From positions 65,204,054-65,268,053 of the forward strand of contig NC_092047.1 of the NCBI RefSeq assembly GCF_003086295.3: DNA of 64,000 nt. The letters are read 5' to 3'. The stretch comes from Arachis hypogaea. Its lineage: Eukaryota; Streptophyta; Magnoliopsida; Fabales; Fabaceae. The stretch's first letter is position 1, and every line of letters begins with the position of its first letter. The position numbers and the translations under genes were made by a program. Positions 11,100-22,259 of this stretch are shown here, piece after piece. The notes beneath the pieces were generated by a model. That model was not told the origin of the DNA. It worked only from the letters and a program-made list of their open reading frames with translations, and did not search any database.

Positions 11100-11747
11100 C
11101 TGGAGCCAGAGCCGAGCCTCATCATTCAGATAAATCAGCTTGATTCCCTTAGGCATCACTGTGTTCTTTCCCATGACCTATGGGATAGTAGGATCAAGGG
11201 CTATTCTCTGCTTGACAGCATCCCAGTCAAATCTCATAAAGCGCATATCCTCTTCAGCCTGTTGGTAACTGTTAGGCTGATCTTACTTAGGCTGAAGGTG
11301 AAGGATGTTCTCAATAGCTTCCTCAGTGACCAAAATCTGTTTCCCTCTGAGGTGCACTGCATCTAGGGAAGTCTTGAAATAGTTGCAGTAAAACTCTCTG
11401 ACCCAGGAAGCATTGACCTCTGTCAAGTTTCTCTCCAAGAAGAGCCAGCCTCTCTATTTTATCTGTTCGGAGGTGTACTGCTGTAGTTCTTCTGGAATTT
11501 TTAGAGTTCTCTCCAGGTACAGGTTCCTTTAAGTGGCAAACACTGGATACTTTAGCTCACAGTATCTGTTCGCAAATTTAACTGGATCATTGGCAGTGAG
11601 GAACTGGTCAGCCTTCTCCTGCGAGGTAAAGTGCTTTTCCTGCCAGGAGTCATCATGCAAAATGTCCAGGATGGACATAGAAGATTCGCCTCTTTTCCTT
11701 TTGCCAGTGGTTGCTTTGCCTTTTCCTTTGCATTGAGCGTCAGACAT
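11100..11747 (-). pseudogene. Plant-transposon-domain ORF (ORF3-like), N-terminal part, truncated
   Basis: The ORF starts at ATG 11747 with a basic stretch (KGKGKATTGKRKRGE), likely nuclear. It continues through TANDPVKFANRYCELKYPVF, NLTEVNASWVREFYCNYF, VHLRGKQILVTEEAIENIL and KGIKLIYLNDEARLWLQ motifs. The WVREFY...LRGK order matches the putative plant transposon protein domain (PF20167 as I recall it), also present in ORF3 of element C. At least four in-frame stops are present, including TAG at 11178-11180 after TIP. The ORF is cut by insertion of element A at 11100. The function of the family is not established; it accompanies Athila/Tat elements. Confidence 0.7.
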
Positions 11748-13800
11748 CTTGAAAAGCAGAGATTCCAGGATACAATTGAAGAATAAAAGCAGGAAAATAA
11801 GTAGGCAAATAGAATAAAAGCAATGTAAGCACATAGTGGCAAAAGAGCAAGAGAAGCATAATGAGTTGAAAAATATGTGCAATTTGGATTGTATACGAGT
11901 GAAAAAGTCTGAAAAGAAAAAATGCAATCCAAAATATATTATAAGTATAATACATATTAATTAGGAAAAACAATAATCATGACTTCAGTTAGAAAGTTAA
12001 AGTAGTTAGTTAAAAAGCAAAAAGGGAAGTTAGAAAGTTAAAAGTGGGTAATAGGTGAAAAGGAAGTTAGAAAGTGAAAGCATTGAGTTAGTAAAAGAAA
12101 GTTAAAGTGAGTGGCATGATAAATGTTTCCTAGGTAACAAGATTCGCACAAACTTGAAGAAAAGGCAACTCATATTCAGGCAAGGATTGCAAGTTATTGA
12201 TGATAATTCAGATAGATACGAGAGTAACGAAAAGTAGAATGAGATCATCAATAATGCAATTTACTAGCTAGGGAATAAAAAAGGAATAAGAATGCTATAC
12301 CGTGCATTCATGTATTGGTTTGGTTATAGCTAAGTAATGTAAAATACAAAATTGCCAAAACCAATACATGAATGAAGATGAAACAATTTACAGAAAATTG
12401 GGCAGCATTCTGGCTAAAATTGGATGTTCTCGGGTAATAAACAACAGGAAAAATCAGTTCATATAAATTTAAATAGAGCTGCAAATAGACACAAATAACA
12501 TGAACATGAAAGAGCAGTGTAATAGTAGTAAGAAACATGGAAGAACAATGTATGAACAATATGAACATCACAACAAAATCAAAATTGCGAAATAGATAAA
12601 ACAGGTAGCAAGAACGGCGCAATTATCAGGCCTAAATCCACTAACCACATCCTAGCTACCTAACAACCTGAAATCCACTATAAACATGCATCTCTAACTA
12701 TCCTATTCCGAACAAAAATTGAAAAAATAACTAAGGAATCGAAAAGAGGAATCGCAGTATGGCGGAACCTGTTGTGTAGAAGTACAAATGTATGGAACAG
12801 AGAAGAGGGCAGAGAGATAGTGGTGGTGACGTGGCAGCGCTGGGAGGGGGCACGGCGGCGCGGTTGTGGAGCAGGGGCGGGGTGGAAGTTTGGGTTTGGG
12901 TTGGGGGAGGTAGGGGAGGAAGGAAGGAGGGGGTGAGGGTTGTGGGTGCTGTGGTGGTGGGTTACGGCGGTCGGAGGTTGGCCGCGGTGGGGGGGCAGTG
13001 GAGGAGTAGGGTGGCGGTGGGTGAGAGGGAAGGTTGGGAGTGGTGGAGGATGAAAAGAAAGAAGAGAAGGAGAGAGAGTGGTTTTCGGCGATGGGGGCGG
13101 TGGTGGGGATAGCGCGGTGGGCGGCGGTGGTGGCTGGAAGTGTTGGTGGTTAGGTGGCAGTGGAGGGAGGAGTTGCAGAGAAGAGAAGGAGAAGGGGGGT
13201 ATGGGGGGCGCGACGGGTAGGGTTTCGCGTGAAGGGGTTTAGTATTTTTGAATCCACACGACCGCGTGGAGCACGCAATCGCGTGACAAGGGTGAAATGG
13301 TTTTGACGCGGTCACGTGATTGACGCAATCGCATGGGTTAGGTAAAAGATGGGTGACGCGGACGCGTGAGGCACGCGACCGCGTCGCTGAAATTTGTGCT
13401 AGACGCACACTTCCAGCGTCGTTTCAGCGCAACTCTCTGTCTCCATTTAGGGGACCATAATATCCACGCGACGCGGACGCGTCGCTCACCCTTTCGTGTG
13501 GGATGAGTGTTTTGCAAGTGACGCGTTCGCGTCAGGGACGGGAACGTGTCGGCCGTTTTGTGCTAAACACACACCAGCCGCACGATTCCAGCCCAACTTT
13601 CTGGGCGTTGGATCTTTACGCTAATTTCCTTCTCACGCCCACGCGTGGCCTGCGCGCTCGTGTGGGGTATTTTTTTATGCAATTATGCAGTATGCAATAT
13701 GCAGTGCTAATGTAGATTCTATGAATACTTCCAGGTTAAATGAAAATAAAATAAAATAAAAACAAACAACACGAAATAAAGTTGAAAAAGAAACGATCAT
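11748..13800 (-). other. Leader-like region upstream of the truncated ORF3-like ORF
   Basis: No convincing gene lies here. Read on the minus strand it starts with a CpG-dense block (13660-13240) full of ACGCG and CGCGT repeats. A pyrimidine-rich C/T tract (13200-12780) resembling a transcript 5' end follows, then about 1 kb of AT-rich, intron-like sequence down to the ATG at 11747. Open frames in the GC-rich part have low-complexity R/G/H/P composition and are rejected as genes. Confidence 0.5.
13240..13665. repeat. CpG-dense ACGCG/CGCGT repeat block
   Basis: Short motifs such as GACGCGGACGCGTGA and CACGCGACCGCGTCG recur with variable spacers. Similar blocks are in solo LTR M, the F LTR, the I LTR and the J LTR. 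Confidence 0.65.
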
Positions 13801-13805
13801 ACCAT

Positions 13806-13855
13806 TGTGGGTTGTCTCCCGCCTTGCACTTTTAGTTAAAGTCCTTAAGTTGGAC
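13806..13855 (-). ncRNA. Two-hairpin RNA module, element F
   Basis: On the minus strand, hairpin 1 is GTCC-AACTTAA-GGAC (13855-13841) and hairpin 2 is GGCGGG-AGACAA-CCCACA (13823-13806), separated by TTTAACTAAAAGTGCAA. The hairpin 1 fourth pair is C:G where element A has G:C. The loop of hairpin 2 differs from that of A by one base. The module lies at the end of the F ORF. Confidence 0.6.
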
Positions 13856-15053
13856 ATTTGATGAGCTTCCTGTTGTGGTGGCTTGTGCTTAAATTCATCC
13901 AGAAATCTCCACCAATGTTTGGAATGCCAACAGCCTCCGGGGTCCCAAACTAGGCATGTAAAGCTTTTGAGCAGCTTCAAATAGATTCTCAGGCTCCCGG
14001 GGTGACGAATGTCAGAATAGATTCTAAGATCCCAAACTTTTCTTTTAAATCCGCCTTTGTCTTGATCTATATTCTTCCATCCGGGCGGTTTAGAAATTGT
14101 ATTCTCACCAAGATGACCAAACGCCTTCCGAGATCTATTTAACTGAACTTGATACCAATCCTTGCACTTCGAATTGAAGCGTGGAACCTTATTGAATCTT
14201 GCACACCAGCTCTGAGTACGAGCCATTTCCCTCTCACTCTTAAAGCCGCAGAGAGCTCTAAGTTGGCCATCTGTTTCAAGCAAACCATATTCAAGTGGAA
14301 AGGTAAAGATAAAGGTTAAGGATTGTACCTACTTGAAGCTTGTATTAGGTGGTAATGACCTTGAGATAGGTGTTTCCAGTGGTTCTGTAAGCTCTACTCC
14401 CTTGTATTCTTCTGTGAATTCCTCCACTTCTTTGCAAAATTCTTCAACTATAACTGCGTCCTGATCAAAGTCTTCTATGTCTTCCTCGTCACTCAAGTCA
14501 TAAGTTGGAGGTTGAGAGAAATCTACTTCGACATCATCTTCGTATTCACTTGGATAAGGTTCTTCAGGCTCAAGGAGTTCAGTTGCGGATGTAAGTTCAT
14601 GACTAGGGGAGCTTAATTCATGATCATCACTGCCTATGGAATCAATTTATTGGTCTGTTCCGTCCAATTTTTCACAAGGTATATACTTTGGAGGTTGTGC
14701 ACTATCCTCCTTGGCATCAAATTTGAACTTCTCGGTGGAATCCTCTACAGTTCTCGATTCCCATGGAGGTTCAGCATCTCCTAAATCTTCAACCACTTCT
14801 TCTTCTACAAGTATTATGGCTTCCTCCACTTGTTCCAATACAAAGCTATGCTTCTTATTGTCCACCAAAGTTTCCAGTGTCTCCTTCATGCTACGCTCTT
14901 CTTTTGATTCTCCACATGTAGCCACGGGAGTACTTTGAGTGCTCAGATGTCGGGAAGCTATTATATTTACTACCTCGGTTAAGGCAGTAGTGAGTTCCAG
15001 TACGTCCCTTTGCATCTTCGCTTGCCCTTGAAGAAGAACACGAAGTTTGTCAT

Positions 15054-16611
15054 TGATAAACCTCTATTTCATGGCTTATCTTGTGCTCAATTGAGTGGTT
15101 TTTATCAACTCTTTACCCACTTATTCATACTATTTGTATGGTTTTACATTTGCCTTCCTAATTATGTGCTATGATTTAAAACATGCTTCTTTGGCCTTTA
15201 TATTGCTAATATTAATCCTCTCTTATCACCATTAGATGCCTTGATATGTGTGTTAAGTGATTTCAGAGATTACAGGGCAGGAATGGCTCAGAGGATGGAA
15301 AGGAAGCATGCAAAAGTGGAAGGAATACAAAAAGTTGGAGAAATTGCTAAGCTGTCCAACCTGACCTCTTCGCACTCAAACGGCTATAACCTTAGCTACA
15401 GAGGTCCAAACGACACGGTTTCAGTTGCATTAGAAAGCTAACGTTTGGGGCTTCGATTTGATATATAATATGCTATAGTTGCTCTAATGCTAGGCGATGC
15501 GAACGCGTGATTTACGTGAACGCGTCGCATCTGCGAACTTCAAACCACGCGGCCGCGTGGGCAACGCCTCCGCGTCACTTGCCCGTGACCTGAACGTACC
15601 AGAATACGTTGGGGGCAATTTCTGGGCTATTTTTGACCCAGTTTGCGGCCCAGAAAACACAGATTAGAGGCTATAAAGTGGAGGAATGCATCTATTCAAA
15701 GGGAGCTCGCCAATTTTTACTCTTCATGATTTAGATTTAGTTTGAGAGGGAGATCTTCTCCTCTCTCTCTCTTAGGATTTAGGACTTCTCTTAGTTTGTA
15801 AGAGTGACTCTCGATCCAGGTTTTATGTTTCTTTGTTTTAAGCTTCTCTTTTCACTTTTATTTATTTATCCCAGCAATTGAGTTGATTAATTACTTTTAT
15901 AATTGAATTTATGAATCATTCCATGTTATAGATTATTATTTGAATTAATGATATTTGAGGTATTTTCAGTTTATGATTGCTCTTTTTAATTTATGTTATC
16001 ATTGTTTCCAATCTGAAGACATTCTATTCCAGCAGTTTACTTTTTCTCTCTTTGGTCTTGGTTAAGAAATCAGTAACTCAACAGTTGTCAAACTCAGCAT
16101 AATTGATAATCGTTATCTTGCTAATTGAACTGAACTTCAATAATCCCAACTTTTTCTTAGGAAATAAATAGGATTCGAAGGTCAAACTAATTAGTCCCTT
16201 GACTTTTCTTTGTTTTAGCAAAGGTTAGCTAAGTGGAATTTAGATTCAACTTTCATTATTGTTGAGAGAGATAACTAAGTTGGACTTCCAATTTCTCTTA
16301 CCTTGCCAAAAGTTTGCTTTACAGTATTTATTTATTTTAATTGCCATCTACTTTACTTGTCATTTAAATCACTTGCTTCTCACCTTCTAAACCCTGATTA
16401 CAACTTTTATAGCCAATAATAAGAACATACTTCCTTGCAGTTCCTTGAGAAGACGACCCAAGGTTTGAATACTCGGTTAACAATTTTTAAAGGGGTTTGT
16501 TACTTGTGACACCCAAAACGTTTGTACGAAGGGATTTATGTCGGTTTAGAGACTATATCTACAATGCGGCTATTTTTATGAACTTCTTTACTGACAAAAA
16601 TCCCAACGTCA
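15054..16611 (+). mobile_element. Solo LTR M, F-type family, inserted in element F
   Basis: It begins TGATAAACCTC, ends CCCAACGTCA and is flanked by GTCAT at 15049-15053 and 16612-16616. It is similar along its length to the reverse LTR of F (17161-18561), including a shared CGTACAAACGTTTTGG block near the end. It contains a CpG-dense repeat block (15490-15595), a TATA box and no internal coding region. It is inserted in antisense orientation to F and interrupts the F ORF without shifting its frame. Confidence 0.9.
15672..15678 (+). promoter_or_regulatory. TATA box of solo LTR M
   Basis: TATAAAG, about 80 bases downstream of the CGCG-rich block. The equivalent site in the F LTR is a TTATAA at about 17972 on the minus strand. 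Confidence 0.5.
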
Positions 16612-16941
16612 GTCATGCATTGGAGATTGGGGTGGATATGAGGGTTCATTGGTTGGGGGAGAGGGTTCATAATAAGAATGTGGTGGTTCTTGAGAGTAAT
16701 TGGATTGGGATTGTGGTGGATAAGGGTCATATGGTGGTGAATGGTGAAAAGGAACTTGTGAGTGTGGTGATTCAAAGCTATGTTGAGAGGATGATCTATA
16801 AGCACAGGGTGGGGCTTGTTGGTAAATACAAGGGGGTCCACCATATCTATCAGCTTGGTATGCATTATAGAGTGGTCCTTTCCCATGATATCTTGGAAGG
16901 TGTTGTTGCCTAAAGGGTTGATCAGATCCTCTTGGCTCCAT

Positions 16942-17139
16942 CCATCTTTGATTGCTTAGACCTTAATGCATATTCCTATTATACCTTTCACTCCTTTCAA
17001 CAAATTTAGAACCAAACTCAAAGCGAGAGGGGTGAGAATTGATAGTAGCTAATAGAAATAAAAAGGGAAAGACAAAAACAAATAAACAAGTAAAAGAAAA
17101 ATATTTACAATAACCAATAATAAGGCACACGTTTGCAAC
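16942..17139 (-). other. Element F leader between PBS and ORF
   Basis: AT-rich leader on the minus strand with no ORF. It links the PBS at 17157-17140 to the ATG at 16941. Confidence 0.55.
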
Positions 17140-17157
17140 TCCCCAGCAACGGCGCCA
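17140..17157 (-). promoter_or_regulatory. Primer-binding site of element F (tRNA-Asp)
   Basis: The minus strand reads TGGCGCCGTTGCTGGGGA, one mismatch from the complement of the plant tRNA-Asp 3' end. It lies three bases inside the LTR border. Confidence 0.85.
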
Positions 17158-17160
17158 TTT

Positions 17161-18561
17161 TGATGAACTGAGTTTCCTATCCGTAAAGAATAAAAGTGAT
17201 CGCGTTGTAAGTATAGTTTCTAAACCAACAGAAAATCCTTTCGTACAAACGTTTTGGTTGTCACAAGTAATAAACCCAATAAAATTTATAAACCGAAGTA
17301 TTCAAACCTTGGGTCGTCTTCTCAAGGAATTGCCGGGAGGTATGACTTATTATTAGCTATGGAAAAGGTAGAATTTTGGGTTTTTAAAAGGGTTGAACAA
17401 GGAAAATAAATTGCAGAAATTAATAAATTACTATCTAATAAAACTCTTGGCAAGGTATGAAAATTTAGAAGTCATATCCTAGTTATCCTTATCGATGGTG
17501 ATGAGAATTGAGTTTTAATCCCACTTAGTTAACCTTTACTAAAGCAAAGGAAAGCCAAGTGGACTAATTAGTTAGATCCTCAAGTCCTAGTCAATTCCTA
17601 TGAAAGGACTAGAGTTAGTGGAATTCAATTCAATTAGCAAAAATAACAATTATCAATCACGATGAGTTTGATAACTCAAGAGTCTCCAGTTAATCAATTT
17701 AAGCCAAGAATAGAAAAAGCTAAATAAGAATCATAAATCTGAAATACCTCAATTTATATTAAATAAAAGTATCAAAGTATCTGAAAGTAGAAGAGAAATA
17801 ACGTATAAGGAATATTGAACCTGAGAGAAAGTTGAAGTCCTAGATCCTTTAAAAGGAATCCTAATCCTAAAACCCAAGAGAGAGGAGGGAACCTCTCTCT
17901 AAAAACTACATCTAAATTATGAAAATTGAATAATTCGAAGAACTCCTCCTGAATGGATGCATTCCCCCACCTTATAACCTCTAATCTGTGCTTTCTGGAC
18001 TTGGATCTGGGCCAAAAAGGGTTTCAGAAATCGTTGGGAGCGTTTTCTACAGTTGTTGCACGTGGCGTCTGTCACGCGTCCACGTGGGTCACGCGGTCGC
18101 GTCATCTGGGAGTTTTGCTCTTCCAATGCGGTCGCATCAGGCACGCTTCTGCGTCAGTTGTACTTCGCGTAAGTCATATGTTCGGGTCATGTGCGCATTC
18201 GCGCGGATGCCAGTTTGCGCAAAGCACGCGTCCGCGTCGTCTACGCAGACGCGTCACTTCCAGTTACTTCAAAAACTCTATTTTATGCTTTCCTTCCATT
18301 TTTGTATGTTTCCTTTCCATCCTTTAAGTCATTCCTACCCTATAAAGCCTGAAAGCACTCAACACACAAATCACGGAATCAAATGGTAATAAAGGATGAT
18401 TAATTTTAATATTTCTGAAGCATAGGAAACATGTTTTTCACATATATCACATAATAAGGAAGGAAAAGTAAAACCATGCAATTTACATGAATAAGTGGGT
18501 GAAGGATTGAATAAATCACTTAAATTGAACACAAAATATATCATAAAATATGGATTTATCA
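17161..18561 (-). repeat. Element F 5' LTR (reverse)
   Basis: On the minus strand it begins TGATAAATCCATATT and ends CAGTTCATCA next to the PBS. It carries CpG-dense repeats (18060-18260) upstream of a TTATAA promoter candidate, and an ACGACCCAAGGTTTG block shared with solo LTR M. The 1401-base length is slightly below that of M. The expected target duplication on the outer side is TGCGG (18562-18566); its partner is outside the window. Confidence 0.85.
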
Positions 18562-19045
18562 TGCGGTGCGGTGCAGAAGGCGGTAGGGCTGCGAAGAAGA
18601 AGAAGAAGAAGAAGAAGAAGAAGAAGAAGAAGAAGAAGAAGAAGAAGAAGAAGAAGAAGAAGAAGAAGAAGAGGCTGGTGGTAGGGTGTGGTGCGGCAGG
18701 CATCAGGGCGGCAGCGCGGTTGAGCGGCAGTGTGGTGGTGCGGTGGTGCGGTCCCCCTTCTCTCTCCCCCCTCCCCTCCTCCCCCTTTTCTCACGCCCCC
18801 TCCTTCTCTCTCTCCCCACCCCCCGCTTCTGTATCTCTTTCTTTCTTCTTTTTTTTATTTTATATTTATTTTATTTTATAATTTTTGTATTGAGGGGTAA
18901 TTTTTTAATAAAAAAATAAAATTGGTAAAAAGGACGATTTTAAAACAAACTGAAACTTTGGGGACCATTTTGTAGCAAAAAAAAAAGCTAGGGACGATTC
19001 CGATTTTCGACCTCTACGTTGGGGACCAAAATCATACTTAACCCT
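18562..19045 (-). mobile_element. Fragment K: DNA-transposon-like end with (GAA)n tract
   Basis: The right border on the minus strand reads AGGGTTAAGTATGATTTTGG and continues with spaced GGTCCCC, CGTCCCTAGC and GGTCCCC motifs. This resembles terminal sequences of legume DNA transposons (Mutator-like or a related class; class not certain). The rest is a GC-rich, pyrimidine-biased stretch with a long (GAA)n microsatellite. It interrupts the gag of element I at 19046 and is itself cut by element F at 18561. Confidence 0.45.
18593..18671 (+). repeat. (GAA)n microsatellite
   Basis: About 26 uninterrupted GAA units. Apparent poly-Lys, poly-Leu or poly-Phe frames across it are artefacts of the repeat. 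Confidence 0.95.
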
Positions 19046-20855
19046 AATGTTTAACTTCCTTCCTCTGTTCTCGTGGGGGCTCTATCATGACTTATTTTCC
19101 CTTATTTGAAGCTTGTGGCTCATCCTCTTTCTTCTTAGAACTCTCTTGACCTTTTTACTCTGCTGCCACTTTTTCTTTGCTGTTAGCCTTATCATCCTCT
19201 GCTGGCTTCTTGTTAGCTTCTTTGTCATTCTCCAAAGTCTTTCCACTTCTTAATTGAATGGCCTTGCATTCTTCTTTAGGATTGGAGATGGTATCACTTG
19301 GGAAAGAGTTGGTTGGCCTTTCAGCAGGCTGTTTGGACAATTGTCCTATTTGTCTCTCCAGGTTTCTCAATGAGGCTTCATGGTTCTTGTTAGCCAATTC
19401 TTGATGTTTTATCATCTTTTCCATCATTATCTCCAAGTTGGAGATATTTTGAGATTCTTGTGGAGGTTGTGGCTGAGTGTGTGATGCAGATGGCTGGTGA
19501 AAATGATAGTGGTTAGTTGATGGATTATTTGGTGGGTAGTAGGTGGATGCAGAAGGGTTATTTTGTGGTTTTCTATATGGATTTTGGTTAGTGTTTTGAT
19601 GGTTTTGATAGGTTGCATTTTTGGAATTGCTTTGGTTGGAGTTTCTCTGCCAAGGTTGCTGGTTCTGGTTCTCCCTCCACTTCAAATTGGGGTGATTCCT
19701 CCAAGATGAATTATAAGTGTCTCTATGGACTTCATTCTGTCCAGATCCTTGATTGTGCATATATTGCACTTGTTCAGGCTGCTGCTCTTCATAGCTTTCC
19801 TCCTACTGTCCCCACACAACTGGTGGTTGATTAGTTGTGCTCACTATTGCAAGCTTCAAGCCATCTATCCTCTTTGACATCATTTTTATTTGCTGCTGGA
19901 GTTGCTGATGCATGAGTTTATTCTGAGCCAATATTGTATCAACTCCTTCAAGCTCAAATATACCGTTCCTTGGAGTTGCTTGTCTTTCAGAGGAGTAGAA
20001 GTACTCATTGTTGGCCACCATATCCATAAGATTATGTACCTCTTGAGCAATCTTCATCATTTGCAAGGATCCTCCTGAAGAATAATCCAAAGCTTTCCTT
20101 GAACTCAAGGACAAGCCTTCATAGAAATTCTGCAGCTCTACCCACTCACTAAACATTCCCTCTAGACACCTTCTAATCAAAGCTTTATACCTCTCCCAGG
20201 ATTCATACAATGATTCTCCTTCTAGCCGCCTGAAGGTTTGCACATCAGTTTTTAGCTTAATGACTCTTTGGGGTGGATAGAATTTGGCTAGAAATTTGCT
20301 AACCAAATCATCCCAATTGATGATGCTTTCTTTAGGGAAGGTCTCTAGCCAATATGTGGCTTTATCTCTCGGTGAGAATGGGAATAATAAAAGCTTGTAG
20401 ATGTTAGGGTGGACTCTATTTGTTTTGATAGTGTCACAGATTCTTAAGAACACAGAGAGGTGTTGGTTTGGATCTTCAGCAGCACGTCCTCCATATTGAC
20501 AATTGTTCTGGACCAGGGTAATCAATTGAGGATTGAGTTCAAAGTTGTTAGCATGGACATTGGGGGTTAGGATACTGCTCTCACGATTCCTTGGGTTTGG
20601 GATAGTGTAAGAGGTTAAGACTCTTCTCTGAGGTTGGCCATTGTTGTTGGCCACATCCTCAGGTGGATTAGGGATGTTCCCCTCCATCTCTTGATCTTCT
20701 TCTTCTGATTCTTCTTCTCTGACAACTCCCTTCCCTCTTGCTTCTCTTCTCAATCTCAAGAATGTTCTCTCTGGCTCAAAATCAAAGGAGGTGGATTCAC
20801 CTCTTCTTCTTCCAGGCATACAAACACAAAGAATCCAAAAACTCAAGCAAAACAC
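19046..20855 (-). pseudogene. gag: Element I gag
   Basis: From ATG 20855 (or the internal Met at 20819 before PGRRRGESTSF, which aligns with the start of the A gag) the frame holds FDFEPERTFLRLRREARG, then the gag domain with LRICDTIKTNRVHPNIYKLL, WLETFPKESIINWDDLVSKF and LYESWERYKALIRRC. A TAG ends the first part near 19803. The tail resumes in frame with an N/Q-rich segment, a coiled-coil-like block (EIMMEKMIKHQELANKNHEA) and the NPKEECKAIQLRSGKTL linker, then breaks at the K junction. No zinc knuckle is visible. No protease or pol is retained. Confidence 0.85.
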
Positions 20856-20984
20856 TCTATTGCTAGAGTGAAGTTAAGATTAGCAGAAGCAAAAACTCAA
20901 ATAGTTAGAGTGCTTAACAAAAACAAAGAAAAGAATGCTTAATCTAGATTATCACCTTACTTAATCATTGTCAATCTAAATCAA

Positions 20985-21002
20985 TCCCCGGCAACAGTGC
21001 CG
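20985..21002 (-). promoter_or_regulatory. Degenerate PBS of element I
   Basis: The minus strand reads CGGCACTGTTGCCGGGGA, three mismatches from the tRNA-Asp PBS. It lies six bases from the LTR border. Confidence 0.75.
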
Positions 21003-22119
21003 AAAACTTGATGAAGGGAAAATTGATTCCACACAAACTAACCGGCAATTGTACCGGGTCGCATCAAGTAGTAAAACTCACAAAAGTGACGTCGATCCCA
21101 CAGGGATTGATGGATCAAGCAACTTTAGTATGGTGATGAATTTAGTTAAGCAAATGTTGATTAATTGAGTGAAATTTGATCAAACAGAATGTAAATTACA
21201 CGAATCGTAAATGGTTGAAAGTAAATTTACTGAAACTTAAATGGCAAGGAACTTAAATTGCTGAATCTTAAAGTGCAAGAAATTTAAAAGAGCTGAAACT
21301 TAAATTGTAAGAAACGTAAATTGCTGGAATTTAGAGTGCAAGAAATTTAAATTTCAGAATCTAAATTGCAAGGAAACTTAAATTGCATGAATTATAAAGA
21401 AAATTGGGTGCAGGGATTCAAAAAGCAAGACAAATCAAATGAAAATTTAAATCAGAGAATTTATAATGAAGAAAATCAGAGAAAATGATTCATCAGGAAT
21501 TGGAGATACTGTAATCCTTCATGAACCAATTGGGTCTCAACTTCTTTCTCAATCATATGGTAGATCTATGGCGGATTGAAATTGATTGGATCCCAATTTC
21601 TTGGCAATCCAATCTCTCTAATCACAATCAATCTTGCCAATTCCTTGATCTAATTGTCATGAGAAGAGGTTAAGTGCAAATCTCTCATCTATAAGCCACA
21701 CTAACTCTCAAGATCTCAATTCCTCCCGAATGGTGTTGATCAAGAGAGTAGTAAAGGATAGAGCTCCAATTCTAATGCAAGTGATTCCCCTTCCGAGGCT
21801 CATACAAGCATTCAATTGAATTCAACCACCTTCTGGAGTGAAGAATTCTAAATCAAAACAGAAAATATCCAATAGCTACAAAAATGAATTGAGAAGAAGA
21901 AGAATTTTATTGATTCATTGGAATTACAATAGAACTCCTCCCCCTAATGAATTTGGGGGTTTAGTTCATCATTGCTCAAGTAAAACCAGAAAACAGAAAG
22001 TTGCAGCGAGAAAATGCAGAAGAAAGTACAAAAAAGAAATGCAAAAGTCCCAGATCTATAACTAACTACACAACTTCAATTCCCTACTCACTAGCTCCTC
22101 TCTAAATCAAAATTTCCTT

Positions 22120-22128
22120 CTATTTATA
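22120..22128 (-). promoter_or_regulatory. TATA box of the element I LTR
   Basis: TATAAATAG on the minus strand, about 130 bases downstream of the ACGTT/ACGCGT motif block. Confidence 0.6.
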
Positions 22129-22259
22129 CACTTTCCAAATTAGTCTTCAAGTCCTTCGATTGGCCTTTTTTGAAGCAAGCAAGAATGGGTCTCACGATGT
22201 TGAAGAGGGAAATTGGCAATTCACCTTTTTGATCTGCATGGGTGCACAATTAAACTGGT

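Larger units (their letters stand above)
13801..16941 (-). pseudogene. Element F long ORF (P/Y-rich, acidic, W-rich C-terminus), split by solo LTR M
   Basis: With M removed, one frame runs from ATG 16941 to about 13800, roughly 520 codons, with stops only at 14647-14649 (TAA) and 14329-14331 (TAG); both fit C-to-T changes of Gln codons. In order there is a P/Y/Q/H-rich N-terminus (about residues 1-110), a short helical segment ([16 protein letters not shown]), a long acidic region rich in E/D, and a W-rich basic C-terminus with MARTQSWCARFNKVPRF, KDWYQVQLNRSRKAFGHLG and SKHWWRFLDEF motifs. It occupies the gag position after the PBS but lacks the gag domain, zinc knuckle, PR and RT motifs. I do not know the protein. 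A particle or RNA-binding role is a guess from position. Confidence 0.65.
11100..18561 (-). mobile_element. Element F: non-autonomous LTR retrotransposon, 3' part outside the window
   Basis: On the minus strand it has an LTR (18561-17161), a PBS, one long broken ORF rich in P/Y and acidic residues, the two-hairpin module, a 2-kb leader-like stretch and a plant-transposon-domain ORF cut by element A at 11100. No RT or integrase is seen. Its 3' LTR would lie left of the window, beyond A. Grouping the 11100-11747 ORF with F is an inference from order and strand and from the parallel layout in element C. Confidence 0.65.

Noticed and set aside
12792..13408. R/G-rich and P/H-rich open frames on both strands
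   Set aside because: They arise from GC-rich low-complexity leader sequence. No domain, codon pattern or start context supports a gene.
14273..14335. A short intron in the F ORF (GTACAA...AACAG)
   Set aside because: The frame continues through this segment without shift and only one TAG interrupts it; the candidate intron is about 60 bases, short for plants. A nonsense change explains it better.
18495..18881. Frames with long poly-Lys, poly-Phe or poly-Leu runs
   Set aside because: They are translations of the (GAA)n microsatellite in K and have no other coding character.
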